A DNA stretch of 64,000 nucleotides from Cymbomonas tetramitiformis. Lineage: Eukaryota > Chlorophyta > Pyramimonadophyceae > Pyramimonadales > Pyramimonadaceae. Positions 1 to 11,762 of the stretch are shown here, piece by piece. The translations under genes and the position numbers were made by a program. The notes under the pieces are model-generated. The model had not been told where the DNA came from. It saw only the letters and a program-made list of their open reading frames with translations, and ran no database searches. Location: positions 19,584 to 83,583 of the forward strand of contig LGRX02027051.1 of the NCBI GenBank assembly GCA_001247695.2, given 5' to 3'. Positions within the stretch are counted from its first letter, which is position 1. Each line of letters starts with the position of its first letter.

Positions 1-314
1 CCTACAAACACACTGGAACAAAGGGAATAAGGAGGCATCATCCGTGCAAGGCCCGAAGAACAGCAACCGATCAGGGTGAATTCATATGCCTGGATTGTGT
101 TCACTAAACTCTGTAGTGACTCTTGTCTGCGAGGCAAGGGATCGAAGGACCCTGCCGAAGGTACCCAACATGTTCCCCGTAATCCTCCTCCCTCTAGGGT
201 ACCACAGTGCCTCCATTCATGGAGCACATAACTTTCAAGGAGTGGACAGTGACAGTAGTGAGAAACACTCTGAAGTGAACAAGCCTGCACTTTGGTCGTG
301 GTGGGGCAACTCAC

Positions 315-3300
315 CAACAACCACAAAGAGCCTCAGTTTGGTTTTGCTCCAAGTCTGCGCAACGGCCGATCAACAGTTGAGTGGATGCCTTAGGTTCGCT
401 TCGAAAGGCTTCAATTCGAACGTTTCAAAAGAAAAAGAGGAAAAACTTCATACAGGGAAAGATCGCTCACCTTGTGCTTGGTCAATAAGAAAGGGATGAG
501 CAACAGCAGTCCCTGGGCCGGTAGAAGATCGAAAATCCACCATATGTCGACGGTGCCCGACATCTCCTCATCATTGGTGGGAAACTCTTCGTTTGCTTTA
601 CAGATCTGTGAAATAGTTGAAAAGCCCAATGGCATTCCCCCGATGAGTGAGTGTTCCGGGGACCGGAGCTCAAACAAAGAACGTCTATCTGCCTTCGTTG
701 TCACCCATCCCACGGCTCGAACCAAACTCAAGGTCGACCTTAGAAAGTCAGCAAAACCCTTCCACACATCCAAGTCCTGCTAGTGACCTGAAGCGACCGT
801 TGAGCAGCCAGGGACTTCTTTGAAGCGCACCAATAAAGTTTTCCCCGCAACGCGGCAGTCATGACAAGTTTGAAGGAAATCCTCTTTCTCCTGCACGGTA
901 GTGTGAACCACTAAGTCTGGGAGCAACATTCCTGATATGCTGCCCGGGGCAGACCACATAAAAGAGGGCCATCAAGGAACATCATCACACTCAGACGTGA
1001 GGAGCGCTGGAAGGCCCAACCACATCATCGAGCGAATCACAACAAGAGCTTGCTTGCGTGTCCAATTAATCCGCGTGTCCAATTACTCCACAGTACTATG
1101 CAACTTGCACAGGAATCGGAGATTGAATCTCCGAAATTTAGCAAACCTCTACCTTAACCCGTGTCCGCCCGGCGTGACGTGGACCTAGCCGAAATCATGG
1201 AACATCACACATACACAGGTTTCTTTGGCAACTGCAAAGCCGGGTGTGGAAGTATGAGAAAACAAGGGACAAAATGCAAAGAAGTGTTCTGAGCATTTGC
1301 TGCAGGTGCTATCATCTGTGCCAGTCGTGTATAAAACTGGTCGACACATTGTGCAGTAAAAGCCCATACCTTATCTTCCAGTGCAGCATAGTCGGGGAAG
1401 CCCAACATCACGGTGTTAGGCCGCAGCACACCGAAGCCCTTGCCTGTGTGTTGGGGGCCACGGTATTGAGAGTACGGTGGATGCATAATATGGATCGCAG
1501 ATGGACTGCGAGAAAAGACTTCTAACGACTTGAAAGACAGCAAAGGTGTTGAAGCTGGCGCATAACTTAAGGAGATGCAGAAGTAGACTTATTGCAAGAA
1601 GATTCTACACGGCGTAGAAGTGAGATTTCGGCTTATACTCTTGAGTGACTTCTCCACTTCGATATCTCTTCTGAGGGATCTCTTGAATTCATACCTTGGA
1701 TCAAAAAACGCCGTCCCAAAAGTGTGTCTTCTGCAACAAGTACCTCCGGAAAGCCTTCGATGTGTTTCGCAAGGAGTGTTTCGCCAAGCAGAGCTTGCCC
1801 TTCCTGCAACAGTGCACACGGTGAAAGAGCCCTTTAGGTTCGTGCCACAGCCAGACGAAAGTTGACGAGCAACCTCCTTCAATACTAATAAGCAGATACA
1901 TTCCAGCAATAAGCCGACAAGAGTACCTTGGCGATTTGCCTGTGCTTCGCATCGAATGGAGCCGGAATAATGCCAGCAACGATAGCCAATCCTTTGCCAC
2001 GTTTGCCCAGCTGAGAGACCAAGTTGATCATTCCCTTTTGTGGAATGTATTTCCCATCACTCGGCGAAATCTGCAGCAAATACAGTAAAATTATTTCAAA
2101 GGGGGCCAGAAGCTAAGCACACTGAGCATCTTTGTAACTGACAAGATGTACGGTCCTCAGTCGGCACGGTTTAAGCCGAAGTGGTTCTTATATATGGAGC
2201 CCGACCGAAATCGTTCGCGAAACTTTGGCTGTAGCTTTTCCGTCTGATCCGGATCTGGCAAGAGTGAAGACGGAACGAAGGGTATTTCACAGTGTTTAGG
2301 AGCAGCATAAAAAGTTATAGTCCTCGCGGGGATTCTTTTTCTCTTTCTTTCCTTCGCGTTTAAAGAACAGGAGTCGACAGCCCGCGAGAGGGCTACTCTT
2401 CTCTTAAACCTTTTAGTTGGCCCAGGAAATCGCCCAAAACCTCCGCGGCCTGCCGAGACTCCTGTTCTCAAAAAGCGGAAAAAATAATTTCCCCAGAAGG
2501 TCTATTCGTTTCCGTTCAACCAATCAGAAGCGAGATACCTCAAATCGATATCGACTGTGAGACCGAACACGCAGTGAGAGAGCATGAGAAGCCTTCTAAT
2601 ATAAAAATAGAGCATGAGACGCCTTTATAGAGCTCAGATCATCTGTCAAACCCGATGGGACGTCTCAGAATCGGAACGACGACCAATCAACATCCAGGAA
2701 AGTATCATACCTTTAGTTGTATATAGTGACTAATTATATCAAATGACATAAATCGAACGGTTAAAATAGCGTGCTGTATCCATCTAGACGGTCATAAACT
2801 TGAAATTCTTAACGAGGAAACGTCCAGCTAATAATATACATATACCTGTGCCATTGCCGGCTTCACGAGTGGAGACTGAGGACCATACAAGATATAGATA
2901 CACCCAATTTTGCATTAACACCCCACATGAAGCCTTTGAGCCTCAGGATGTTTCAAGGCGAGTTTGCGTACACACCTTGCAAATGAAAAGTAGGAATGGA
3001 CGCCAATATTTGAATTCCACGTCGTGCTGCTCAAGGGCTAGTAAGCTCTTCCGCACCTGCGTCAATTTCCGAACTTTCTCTCAGGCCGCCGAGATACTAG
3101 GGAAGTGTTTTACGGTTCGTTTGCCGAAACTTCAGGAGGTGGTCTCGTCGAGGACTATCGGTTCCGACAGAGAGGTCACTGCACACCGCACCTGATTGAA
3201 CCGGAGTCCTGAAGCCCAGTCAGCTTTTTTCGTGCCGTGAGCTGCCACTGCACAAAAGAAGCACAAGTCTCCGAGAGCGTTCAGCCAACTGTTACCAACG

Positions 3301-6300
3301 CTCCTTCACTGGATATCAGTTGCTTTTCCTCGAAGAAGAAAGGCTAGTTTAACTCACCAAGCTCTCCGGAGGACTGGGTTCGTTGGATGGTCTTGTAAAG
3401 TATTCCCGCCAGAGTTAGAGCAACAAGCGCCAACCACCTATGTGAAAGCTCGAGCTATTTAAGGCAAAACATATACATAAGCAAAGCAACCCATGAAATC
3501 AAGGAAATCTAGCAGCAAAAAGCGACGACACACATGCGATAGGCACAGGAGACGGAGACAGCAGGAGTGTAAGAGCGCGAGCGCGAGCTCTATCCACACC
3601 TCCGCAAATTCTGCGCAGGGGCCGGAAGTTGTTTTGAGTGGAGTGTGATCCTGCTTAACTTACCAGCTGATGAAAAACATCATTGAGACGCAGATCACCA
3701 TCCCAGCGAGAGATGCCCCCCAGTGGTAGTATTTCCAGGCTGGTCTGAAACCTGGGGACTCCTCATAGGATAGCAGAAAGCAAGCACCTGCAACATCGAC
3801 AGATGTTTCGAAGAGAGTCAGGCAACTGCACAGTAGAGGTGCGAGGGGAAACACCTCTGACGCTGCACAAGGGAGCGTACCATTAATTATACCGTAACAA
3901 GTGAGAAACCACATAGTGATGAAGGGCGCGACTTTATCCAGAGACTGAAGGGAAACGACCACAAGCCAGTTAGAGACTAAGGTAAGATATCGGATTTCAA
4001 TATTGTACACAGGATGCCCTAAATAAAACCTATTTTGCAGCGTGAGAATTTCAAAATAGACAGAATCAATCCCAAGGAAAAGTTGTCCCGGGGCTGGTTT
4101 TCGGCTGCTCACTGCGGTTGTGCTTCCACATGGGTGGTAAGAAGGTCCAAGGCTTGTTAACGTATGAATAAATACCACACCATCTTATATGAAAGGCACA
4201 AGTTAAAACTAAAAGTGGAAAGCTACTAGCATGCAAAAGTGTTGCGGTGATGCAAAGCAGCATTCTTACCCCCAACATAACACAGCAAAGTGATATCGTG
4301 GCAGTCATGATAAGAATTTTCCGTGGCTCTTTACCCGGCTGCACCGAGAAGAAAAAAAGTTAGCAACACCAACATATTCGAAACAGAGGGGGAAATACAG
4401 TCAGAAAGACGCATACCCCCGGGGCAAGCTTGTGAAGACCAGGAACGAGGCGGTCGTTTGCAATTGCAGCCAGAAGTCGAGGGGCACCCGCCAGGCTTTG
4501 CAAACCTGCGCCTAACGTCGACAGCATCATCCCTGCGGCAGTAACAGGCAGAATTCCTCAGTTGTAAGGACGTAGGCCAAGCACGTGTTTCAATTGTGGA
4601 CGAAAATAGGTTTTCAAAGCACACTCGCCACGAACCTGCAAGAATGAGCCCAGGATATGGCCAGGCTATTGTAGCAGCGATCAGCTTTTCGTCAATCAAG
4701 GTTTGGCGTTCCACGCTTCCTCCAGTAAAAAATACCTAACAGACAAAAACAAACATAAGCTAGCAAAAAGAGAAAATGAACCCAAAGCGGGTTAGAAGTT
4801 AAGGCTCACCTGGAGCAAGAAGAGCGTGGAGGTGAAAAGCACAGCCATGATCGTTCCAGGAGGGATTGACTTGGAAGGATCCTTGAGATCGCCACTCAAG
4901 TTTGACCCCGCAAGCGGATCGGTGACCGCAGGAAAGAATAGAGCCAACATTGTCGCGAACGACTCTCCACTGATCCCCAACCCAGTTCAGACTTAAGAGG
5001 GCTCACCAAAATATTGAAGCTGTATTGTTGCCGTAAGTTAACGATCAAAACTTAATATTACCTGGCCCTTCGCGCAGGCGCGCATACACATTTCTACACG
5101 AGACAGGCTACAGGCGACTCGGAAAGCAGCCCACCCTGACGCAAGCTATAGTGACAACCAGTTCACAAGGATGCACACACATTCATCTACCGACCACGAG
5201 ATATGGCACAGGTACGAAGAGAAACAAAATTCACAGTTGCAGAGGAACTTGCAATCCGGAAACACAGAAAAGCACTTTCTTCTCCAGGTTACGCGCACCT
5301 CTCGTAACCAGACCCCAAGTTGTCCGAAAACGTATCCATCCGCAATCCAGTGATCCCCTCGCTCCTTAAGGGCATGGCGGTTTTTTGGTAAACTCCTGAG
5401 GAGAAAAGTTCCAAGTTAAAGCAACTGCGAGAGCTATGCTGCGTGCCATGAAAAGCGCGACAGCTTCACCGCGGTCCTGTCGCAAAATCTCTCTACAAAA
5501 CGCACTAGTGTGTGGGCCCCATGTTTCCGCAGCACCCCAGGAACACGATTCATCAAGAGCAAAACAAAACGTCATAACTTTAGGCTGGCGTCTAAAGCCC
5601 CCGGCAGGCCTGAACCGACAACTGCCAAAAAAAATAGCATGCAAACATACGCAGCGCACACATCGATTCGGTGGGTTTGGCCACCAATGCGCACCTATAT
5701 GGATGGACGTAATAGCCAGCAGAACGCCAGAGAGAAACAAAAGTGCGAATCTGGAAATGTATGATATGCCTATGAAAACTATTGTTGCAAGCGCCAACAG
5801 TGTGATTGGTCCAATAATCCGCCCATCTTGGTCCTCATCAATTGTTAAGGTCGGGAAAGCTTCCTGCAAGCCAGGATAGCCACTCAGAAACATGCACAGC
5901 AAGAACAGATATTTTGCAACACATCATTTGTCATAGAGCCAGCTCATGTTTCAATAAGCCCGTGAGCGAGGAGAATATCGTACCTGAAGGGGTTCTATAA
6001 AGCCCAGGACATACATCGCCACACCGAAAGAATTGGCGAGATACAGCAGCAAGCCGACCACACCACCGAATTCGGGCCCCAATGATTTCTGCATTCCACG
6101 CACCACCAGACTCAAATGCTCTACTGCAAGCAACAGCACGAAACTACCTGCTCTTCGCGCGTAGTTATATTTAGTCGGTGACTGCGCTTCCTATTCTTGG
6201 TTTGTGTCCTTTAGCTGCCGGGATATCAGTAGTAGAAACGGCGTGAAAGCGTCGCTTTCGAGAAAGATGCTCTCACAAACAACTGCACTGCGCACAACGT

Positions 6301-7237
6301 CAGTCGGCTCGTCGCCCGAAAAAAGCTAATTGCACCTCCGGTAATTGTAGAGTTGAAAGCCAAGGTGGTAGGTACAAGAAGAGGCACAAGCGAATTTAAA
6401 CCGCAAAAGCGCTAAACTCTGAACTATGCTATTGCTTCCTGCTCAGTTATGCACTTTTTCTGCGGCATACCAGTGAGCTCTACCTCGGGTGACTACGGGC
6501 ACCCGGATCCCTAAACTAAAACAGTATTTCAGCGCACTCCCAGAAAAAACCCGCTGCTAGTGCTGTTTGCCTTTATACCTTAATGATCTGGTAGCAACCA
6601 CCAGCCTGCACCTTGCCGGACGTGGCGATGGCACTCATACTGATGCTCGTCAACATGGACATCGTGCAGCTCAGCAAGACGATAATCGAGCCCTGCAACA
6701 CAAAATTTTCTGAGAACTCAGATACGCTTTTAATACCGCTTTCTTTAAATATCGATGGCCTGAGACTATCGACAAACTTGTGCGATGTAGCCAGCTTGCT
6801 GAAAGTCCACACAGCTCGCGCGTGGACCTTCGCCACAGGGTTTGCAACTTACGACGCAATTCAAAAGTGGGAATATGTACAGCGGCAAAGCGAATACGAC
6901 CGTAAGCAAATACCTGTTGTGCGAACTCCAGTAGCGTAGAGGGGAGGAGGGGGGGGGATATCCGTTTGTTTATCGCAAATTAAAGCAAGAACGACAAACG
7001 CAGCAAGCCCTGGGCAGGAAAAAACGGGAAACGCAGCAGAGTATCCAACCCAACGTATGAAAACTTTGCGCTATTTTTTCGCTGCGACACTTAGGCTAGG
7101 TGGGTGCAAGCCTTGTCTGGCACTGCCCTCAGAAGAACTGCCGTTACCTGGATGATTCCTGCTTGTCCGGTGATCATGGGAAGACGGATGAACAGGATGA
7201 TACCAAGAACGTTTTGAGTAGTAGGCACAAACACTCC
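315..7237 (-). CDS. K-Cl cotransporter-like SLC12 transporter gene, multi-exon, 3' end beyond the window
   Basis: Electroneutral cation-chloride cotransporter of the plasma membrane, SLC12/KCC family. Exons read on the minus strand: 7237-7148, 6692-6579, 6088-5984, 5863-5695, 5395-5309 (tentative), 4969-4810, 4735-4636, 4532-4417, 4338-4270, 3944-3881, 3787-3664, 3437-3358, 3079-2976, 2070-1927, 1803-1695, 1443-1370, 890-788, 586-471 and 354-315. Nearly all are bounded by GT-AG and most keep phase with the next. Family signatures in order: TM1 [16 protein letters not shown], then [37 protein letters not shown], then [10 protein letters not shown]. The cytoplasmic C-terminus has [27 protein letters not shown] and WSKTKLRLF. 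The join between 5309 and 4969 is out of phase, so an exon there is unresolved; the acceptor at 586 is weak. The last C-terminal exons lie beyond position 1. KCC rather than NKCC is inferred from the TM1 and C-terminal motifs. Confidence 0.88.
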
Positions 7238-8096
7238 CTGTAAACAGCGGTGCGCATCTAAGTCACTGCCTGCACGTGCTGGCAAATTTTGGAGGGCTAC
7301 CGCCGGAAACTTCTTCTCTTGGGTCTCTTCGCAACACGAAATCCTTCAGGAACAAGCGGCCAGGATGCAAAACAGGTGGAATATAGAATGTCATAAAAAT
7401 AACTCACGGCTCTCTTCACGAACCGAAGCGATTCACTTCTCATCAGGGACACCGCTCTCCCGGGTGGATAAGGAAAACGATATTTTCCGGAACTAAATAA
7501 AAGCAGCGGATCCATCTTCCTTCCTTACAGAATAAGGTACTCCGAGGAATATTGGAGAGCGACCATCGACCCAACGGAAATACCAACATGCCAGAGCACG
7601 CAGAATGACCAAGGCGCGAGGTTGAGGGCATCGCGGCAGCACGAATTCACCGACCAAACAGACACAATGTCCTTATTTCCTCTGGAAATTTTGAGGGTTA
7701 TGCATGAAGCGGAACGACTTTTCCACCATCGCAGCGTGCGCATTTATACGGGCTAAGTGATAATTCGCAACGCGCGTTCCTGGTGGGCAAGGTGCATAGT
7801 CATGCTTGCACCCAAGTCAGGCCTTCATCCTATCCTAGGATGTGAGCTCAGCGTTACCATAAATGTGCCCAGCTTTTCCGTCCGTGCACCTGCATTCGAG
7901 TCATCTGCCTCCCGCAACACCTGAGACCACCAAGGCAAATGCCAACAGTAAGGGGGCATATGAAAGCAAGAGGAACCAGAGAAGGAAATCGCGCAAGCAA
8001 CAAAATTTACAGTCAGTGACTTTAATTACAAATGAAAAACAAAATCGAAAACAGCTTAAGTGCGGTATGAGGGCTAGCAACAAGGCGCGCAAGGAC

Positions 8097-8222
8097 CTTA
8101 ATACTTTCCATACGTCTAATGGAGTCGGTATCCATTGTTTTTTCTTGAGCCCCGAGAACAATTTCTTGCACGGCGTCGTTATTTTCTTCACTCATGCCTC
8201 GGCACTCGGGACTCGGGGACAC
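8097..8222 (-). CDS. Possible first coding exon of the SLC12 gene
   Basis: An ATG at 8222 opens a 42-codon stretch beginning MSPSPECRGMSEENND. It is acidic and hydrophilic, as expected for the cytoplasmic N-terminus of a cation-chloride cotransporter. It ends at a possible AAG|GT donor at 8097 in phase 0, which matches the phase required by the TM1 exon at 7237. Only position and phase support it. The N-terminus of this family is not conserved, and other exons could lie between 7237 and 8097. Confidence 0.33.
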
Positions 8223-8299
8223 CTTAATAGGTGCCAGCGTGCCCGCTAGAGATATGAAAGTGGAAGGTCACCAAGAGAGCATGTGTTGATTCCGCAGAG

Positions 8300-9529
8300 T
8301 TTACGAGCCGACTGCTTCCGACATCGTGGAAATTTCTCACGTTAACAAGTTGTTTTGAGAAATTGTATGAAGTTATGAAAACAGTGGTAATGGGTTCCTC
8401 CAGGTAGGACCAAAATTAATCGCCCTGAGGACCATGCTATGAAGGCTGTTTTATTGAAATTTCGCCTCGTGGTCTTTCTTGAAGAGATCTCTTTGATTTT
8501 TGCTTTTAGCCTAAAAGGTTCACGCCTCACGCTCAGCCTGCAGACTCATGTCTGAGACCGTCTGCGTCTCTCGTCTGCCTGTTTTGATTTTTTTTCAATC
8601 ATCTATCATGTGGACTTTTTCTGGATCGGTTTGAGTATCAGAGATCCAGACCCAGTCGCCATCGCCATCGCCACTCGCCACTCGCCACTGTATCGTGTGA
8701 CACATGTATAAATCGGAAATCCTCATCGGATGAAGATTCTTCATTGTATTTCTATTTATTTCTATTTCGTATTTGTTGATTGTAGTTTGTAGATGCATAC
8801 TGTGACACGCGATACGCGGATACGGTATCGGGTATTATTTACAGTAGTTACTAGGCTAGTCGATCTCAGAATCTCCACTATGTAACATAAGATGCGGGGG
8901 AATCGAGGAAATGAACGGTCGATCTGCTGATGTGCTGAATGCATGGTCACTCACCATGATGATGATGGTGTCACCTGTCACGAGCTCACGACTCGTGACG
9001 CTGACGTCGCGGCGCGGCGCGTCGCGTCGTGACCTCGTGAATGAGGTTGACGATGGCGATTCGTTTACGACGACAATATCCGACTATCCAGACTCGCGAA
9101 ACGTTGACGTTCGACGATGACGATTCGTTTTCGTTTTGTACAAGTCGTTGCTCGTTCGTGATATTTCGTATATTTCGTGTACGGGCATATTGCGGAATTA
9201 TTCAACACAATTCATTAAACGGCGGCTCTCGCGACTAAAATTTTGAATATTTCGATATTTTCGATATGTTCAGGTGACTATTCGATATATATTCAGGTGA
9301 CCACAGTATTCGATATTTTCAGCAGACAAAAATAAAATTCGCCAAACTCCAAACTGCCCCAAATGCCAAAACGAAAAGCCAAAATTGCCCAAACGGTCGC
9401 GAAAAACTGCCCAAAATCGTCGCGAAAACGTGCAAAAGGCTCCACGTGTCCACGACGTAAACCCTCGCCTGGATTTGCAGTTATGCATTTAACATTAGAT
9501 TAAGATTTCAGATTTGGAGGTTACATTTT
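8300..9529. other. Gene-poor stretch
   Basis: No convincing coding region. It holds a short CGCCAT/CGCCACT simple repeat near 8657-8690, a CG-rich run with repeated GCGTCG words near 9003-9030, and AT-rich imperfect repeats of TCGATATTT near 9247-9320. Short ORFs on both strands show no recognisable motifs. Confidence 0.6.
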
Positions 9530-10233
9530 AAAAAGGGGAAGGGTTATACGCGCTGGAACTGGAACGTGGTTTCCGTCTCAGTCCCGGAAAAATTCTGAAC
9601 CAGCGTGACGATGACGGTCATATCGTCTCGCATCGTCTCGCGTGTCATCGTGAATTTAATTTCCAGGATTATTAATCCCCCCCCACGTAGGCAGAATATT
9701 CCGGGGATCTATAGCGAAACGTAGTTGAGAAATCTCGACCATGGCGGTCGAGTTTCGCTATGATCGAGATTTCGTGGTTTAAACCATGAACTTCTCATAA
9801 AACATATCATCTATTTATCTTCCATCGATATCGCGGATACGATTGCCGTTGGCGTTGACTCGCTCAAGGATAAAGAGCTGCGCACCAACATCCACTGCTC
9901 ATAATTTTCTCAACGGTCCTTCGCTTCGCCTCATGGGCGGAACGATGTCGTGGCCGCTGTGTTATGCGCAGGGATTTCGGAAGTGTTTGACTGATTTTAT
10001 TTTTCAGTTTGTTTATGCATATGTGCCGACTCACGATACTCGTTTTGTGCAGCTTGTGTCGCAGGTTTTCCGATGGCGAGGAGGGGCGCGCTTTCCGCTT
10101 GAGGTGTGGAAGTCTAGGGCAACCTAGCTTGGGATCACACCCAACCACATCGGACCCACCTTGTTCTCACGTTTTATTCAACTCACTTTGAATATGCATA
10201 CAAAGTTTGAGCAGCATCGGGTTGGGATAAGGT
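9530..10233 (+). repeat. Dispersed repeat, copy A
   Basis: The stretch from GAAGGG near 9537 to GGGATAAG near 10233 matches the reverse complement of 52,765-53,335 closely over its whole length. Copy A has an extra 122 bp (9676-9797). Both strands carry short ORFs of about 94 codons conserved between the copies, but they overlap each other and neither resembles a known protein, so I treat this as a non-coding repeat. It lacks obvious terminal inverted repeats. Confidence 0.8.
9676..9797. mobile_element. 122-bp insertion with TAA target duplication
   Basis: The sequence is present in copy A of the dispersed repeat and absent from copy B, which gives an empty site for comparison. TAA lies on both sides (9673-9675 and 9798-9800). 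The insert starts with a C tract and contains an internal inverted repeat (TATAGCGAAAC pairing with GTTTCGCTAT). A 3-bp TAA duplication is typical of PIF/Harbinger-type non-autonomous elements, but the termini are not clear inverted repeats, so the class is a guess. Confidence 0.55.
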
Positions 10234-10988
10234 TGTAACAAACGCCGGCTTCCCATGCGGGTACCGTGCCGCGGGGTTTGTCCAGCTGGTGACAGGCGTG
10301 ACAGGTATGACAAGTATGACAGGCCTCGCGTAAGATGACCGCTCGAGAAGTGTAGACTTGCCAAAGAAGATATGGTCATTATCGGGTGACCATGAAGTGA
10401 TAAGATGATATGACAGTTACTACTTTGCCACTGACGTGTCAGTCAGAATGTGGTAAACGGTACCATTGTTAAAGCTGGCATGGAATAATGACTTTCCATT
10501 GGCTAGATGAAGATTTCAGGGCGGGAGCCTGTTACAGTTTTGGGAGATGTGACAGAGAATTGAGATATAAGTAACCTCTGACCACAGGTCAAGGCTAGTG
10601 GACTCATTATTGTTTTGCTCTCGCAAGTGCTTGGTGGCTGTTCGCGTGCCAGTGCTAGACCGCTAAAACAGTTCTGCTCACAGTTTTGTACAATAATTCG
10701 TACTTTTGGTTATTATACCGATCTTTTGGTGAATATATTTTACTGATGTTTTTATTCTTTTACAAAACAATAATGTCCTGCGCGGAGCGGCTTTTTATTT
10801 CAGTGCTAATTCGGAAGTAGAGACCCTCTGGCGAGAAGTTAACAGCAGTTGGTGACAGCGGATTCGGACGAGTCAGGCGACTCCAGGGGCACCCAAGGTG
10901 CACTGGCGGACCCTTCTTCTTTTCTATACTTGGCGGTACTTGCACGAAAAAAGGCTACCAGTGGCGGCGGCTGCGGATCAGCACTGAA
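10234..10988. other. Intergenic DNA before the copia insertion
   Basis: No gene seen. Contains TGACAGG-type short repeats (10,290-10,325) and, near 10,880, one copy of the minisatellite word CCAGGGGCACCCAAGGTGCA that recurs from 20,137 onward. The copia element has therefore split a pre-existing repeat region. Confidence 0.6.
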
Positions 10989-10993
10989 TTTAC

Positions 10994-11327
10994 TGCTGGA
11001 GTGGACATTCAGTCCGAGCTCAGTCATCAGAGTTGTCATCACCGACCCGTCATGACCGCTGTCATCACCGACTCGACCTGACCGCTGTCATCACCGATAC
11101 GGCTCGACACCTCTGACTACCTCACTGACCTGATTGTCATCTCCTCTGATCGAGTTCGGTTGTCACATGAGACAGAGCACACACTAGCTCATTTCGCATC
11201 ACACTCAGCATACTAGAACTATATATATTATATCTTCTGTATGTTGAGAGAGATTCTGAGTGCGAAACCCTGAGCGTTGCAGTGCTTCCTGTTTGACCTG
11301 TCTGTTTACTGACTGGGTCTTCTCGCA
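10994..11327 (+). repeat. 5' LTR of the copia element
   Basis: 334 bp, TG...CA ends, direct copy of 19790-20123. Contains an AT-rich TATATATTATAT stretch near 11,220-11,232 that could serve as a promoter TATA region. Preceded by TTTAC target duplication. Confidence 0.95.
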
Positions 11328-11762
11328 GGTTTGGCCCCACCACCGGCCTAAGGCTAGGAGCCGATTATGGTCGGCTAAACGCTTAGGGAAGCGCCAAGGG
11401 GGCGCGCCATCTAGGGATCATGGAAGTAAAGTAGGCAAGTAGTGGTGAGTGAGAGGAATCGTACGTTCCGTTTCAGCGTTTAAATTAGTTAGGAAAATCC
11501 TGGGACGGCCTGATCAACCGTAGGGACCCTGACAATCTCGCGCGAGTACCTTTAAAAATCGCGGGACTGAACGAAGAGCTCCTCCACGCCATCACCACTG
11601 ACTGCTAACTGTGTTGTTTTGCATCACAGGCTTTCTTCCCCCTTCCCTTTTTGGCACCCTCTTGGTGCTCCTGTTGTGAAATTTGATTGCTTGCTTGCTT
11701 ATTATCCTGCTAGGGATTGCTAGTGTTGTCTTGCTTGTAGCTCTTTCTTTTAGATTTTCGAG

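Noticed and set aside
9843..10148. 94-codon ORFs on both strands conserved between the two dispersed repeat copies
   Set aside because: Conservation reflects overall DNA similarity of the repeat, both strands are equally open, and no motif is visible.
11260..11442. Short ORFs across the copia LTR and leader
   Set aside because: They cross the LTR boundary and show no conserved protein features.
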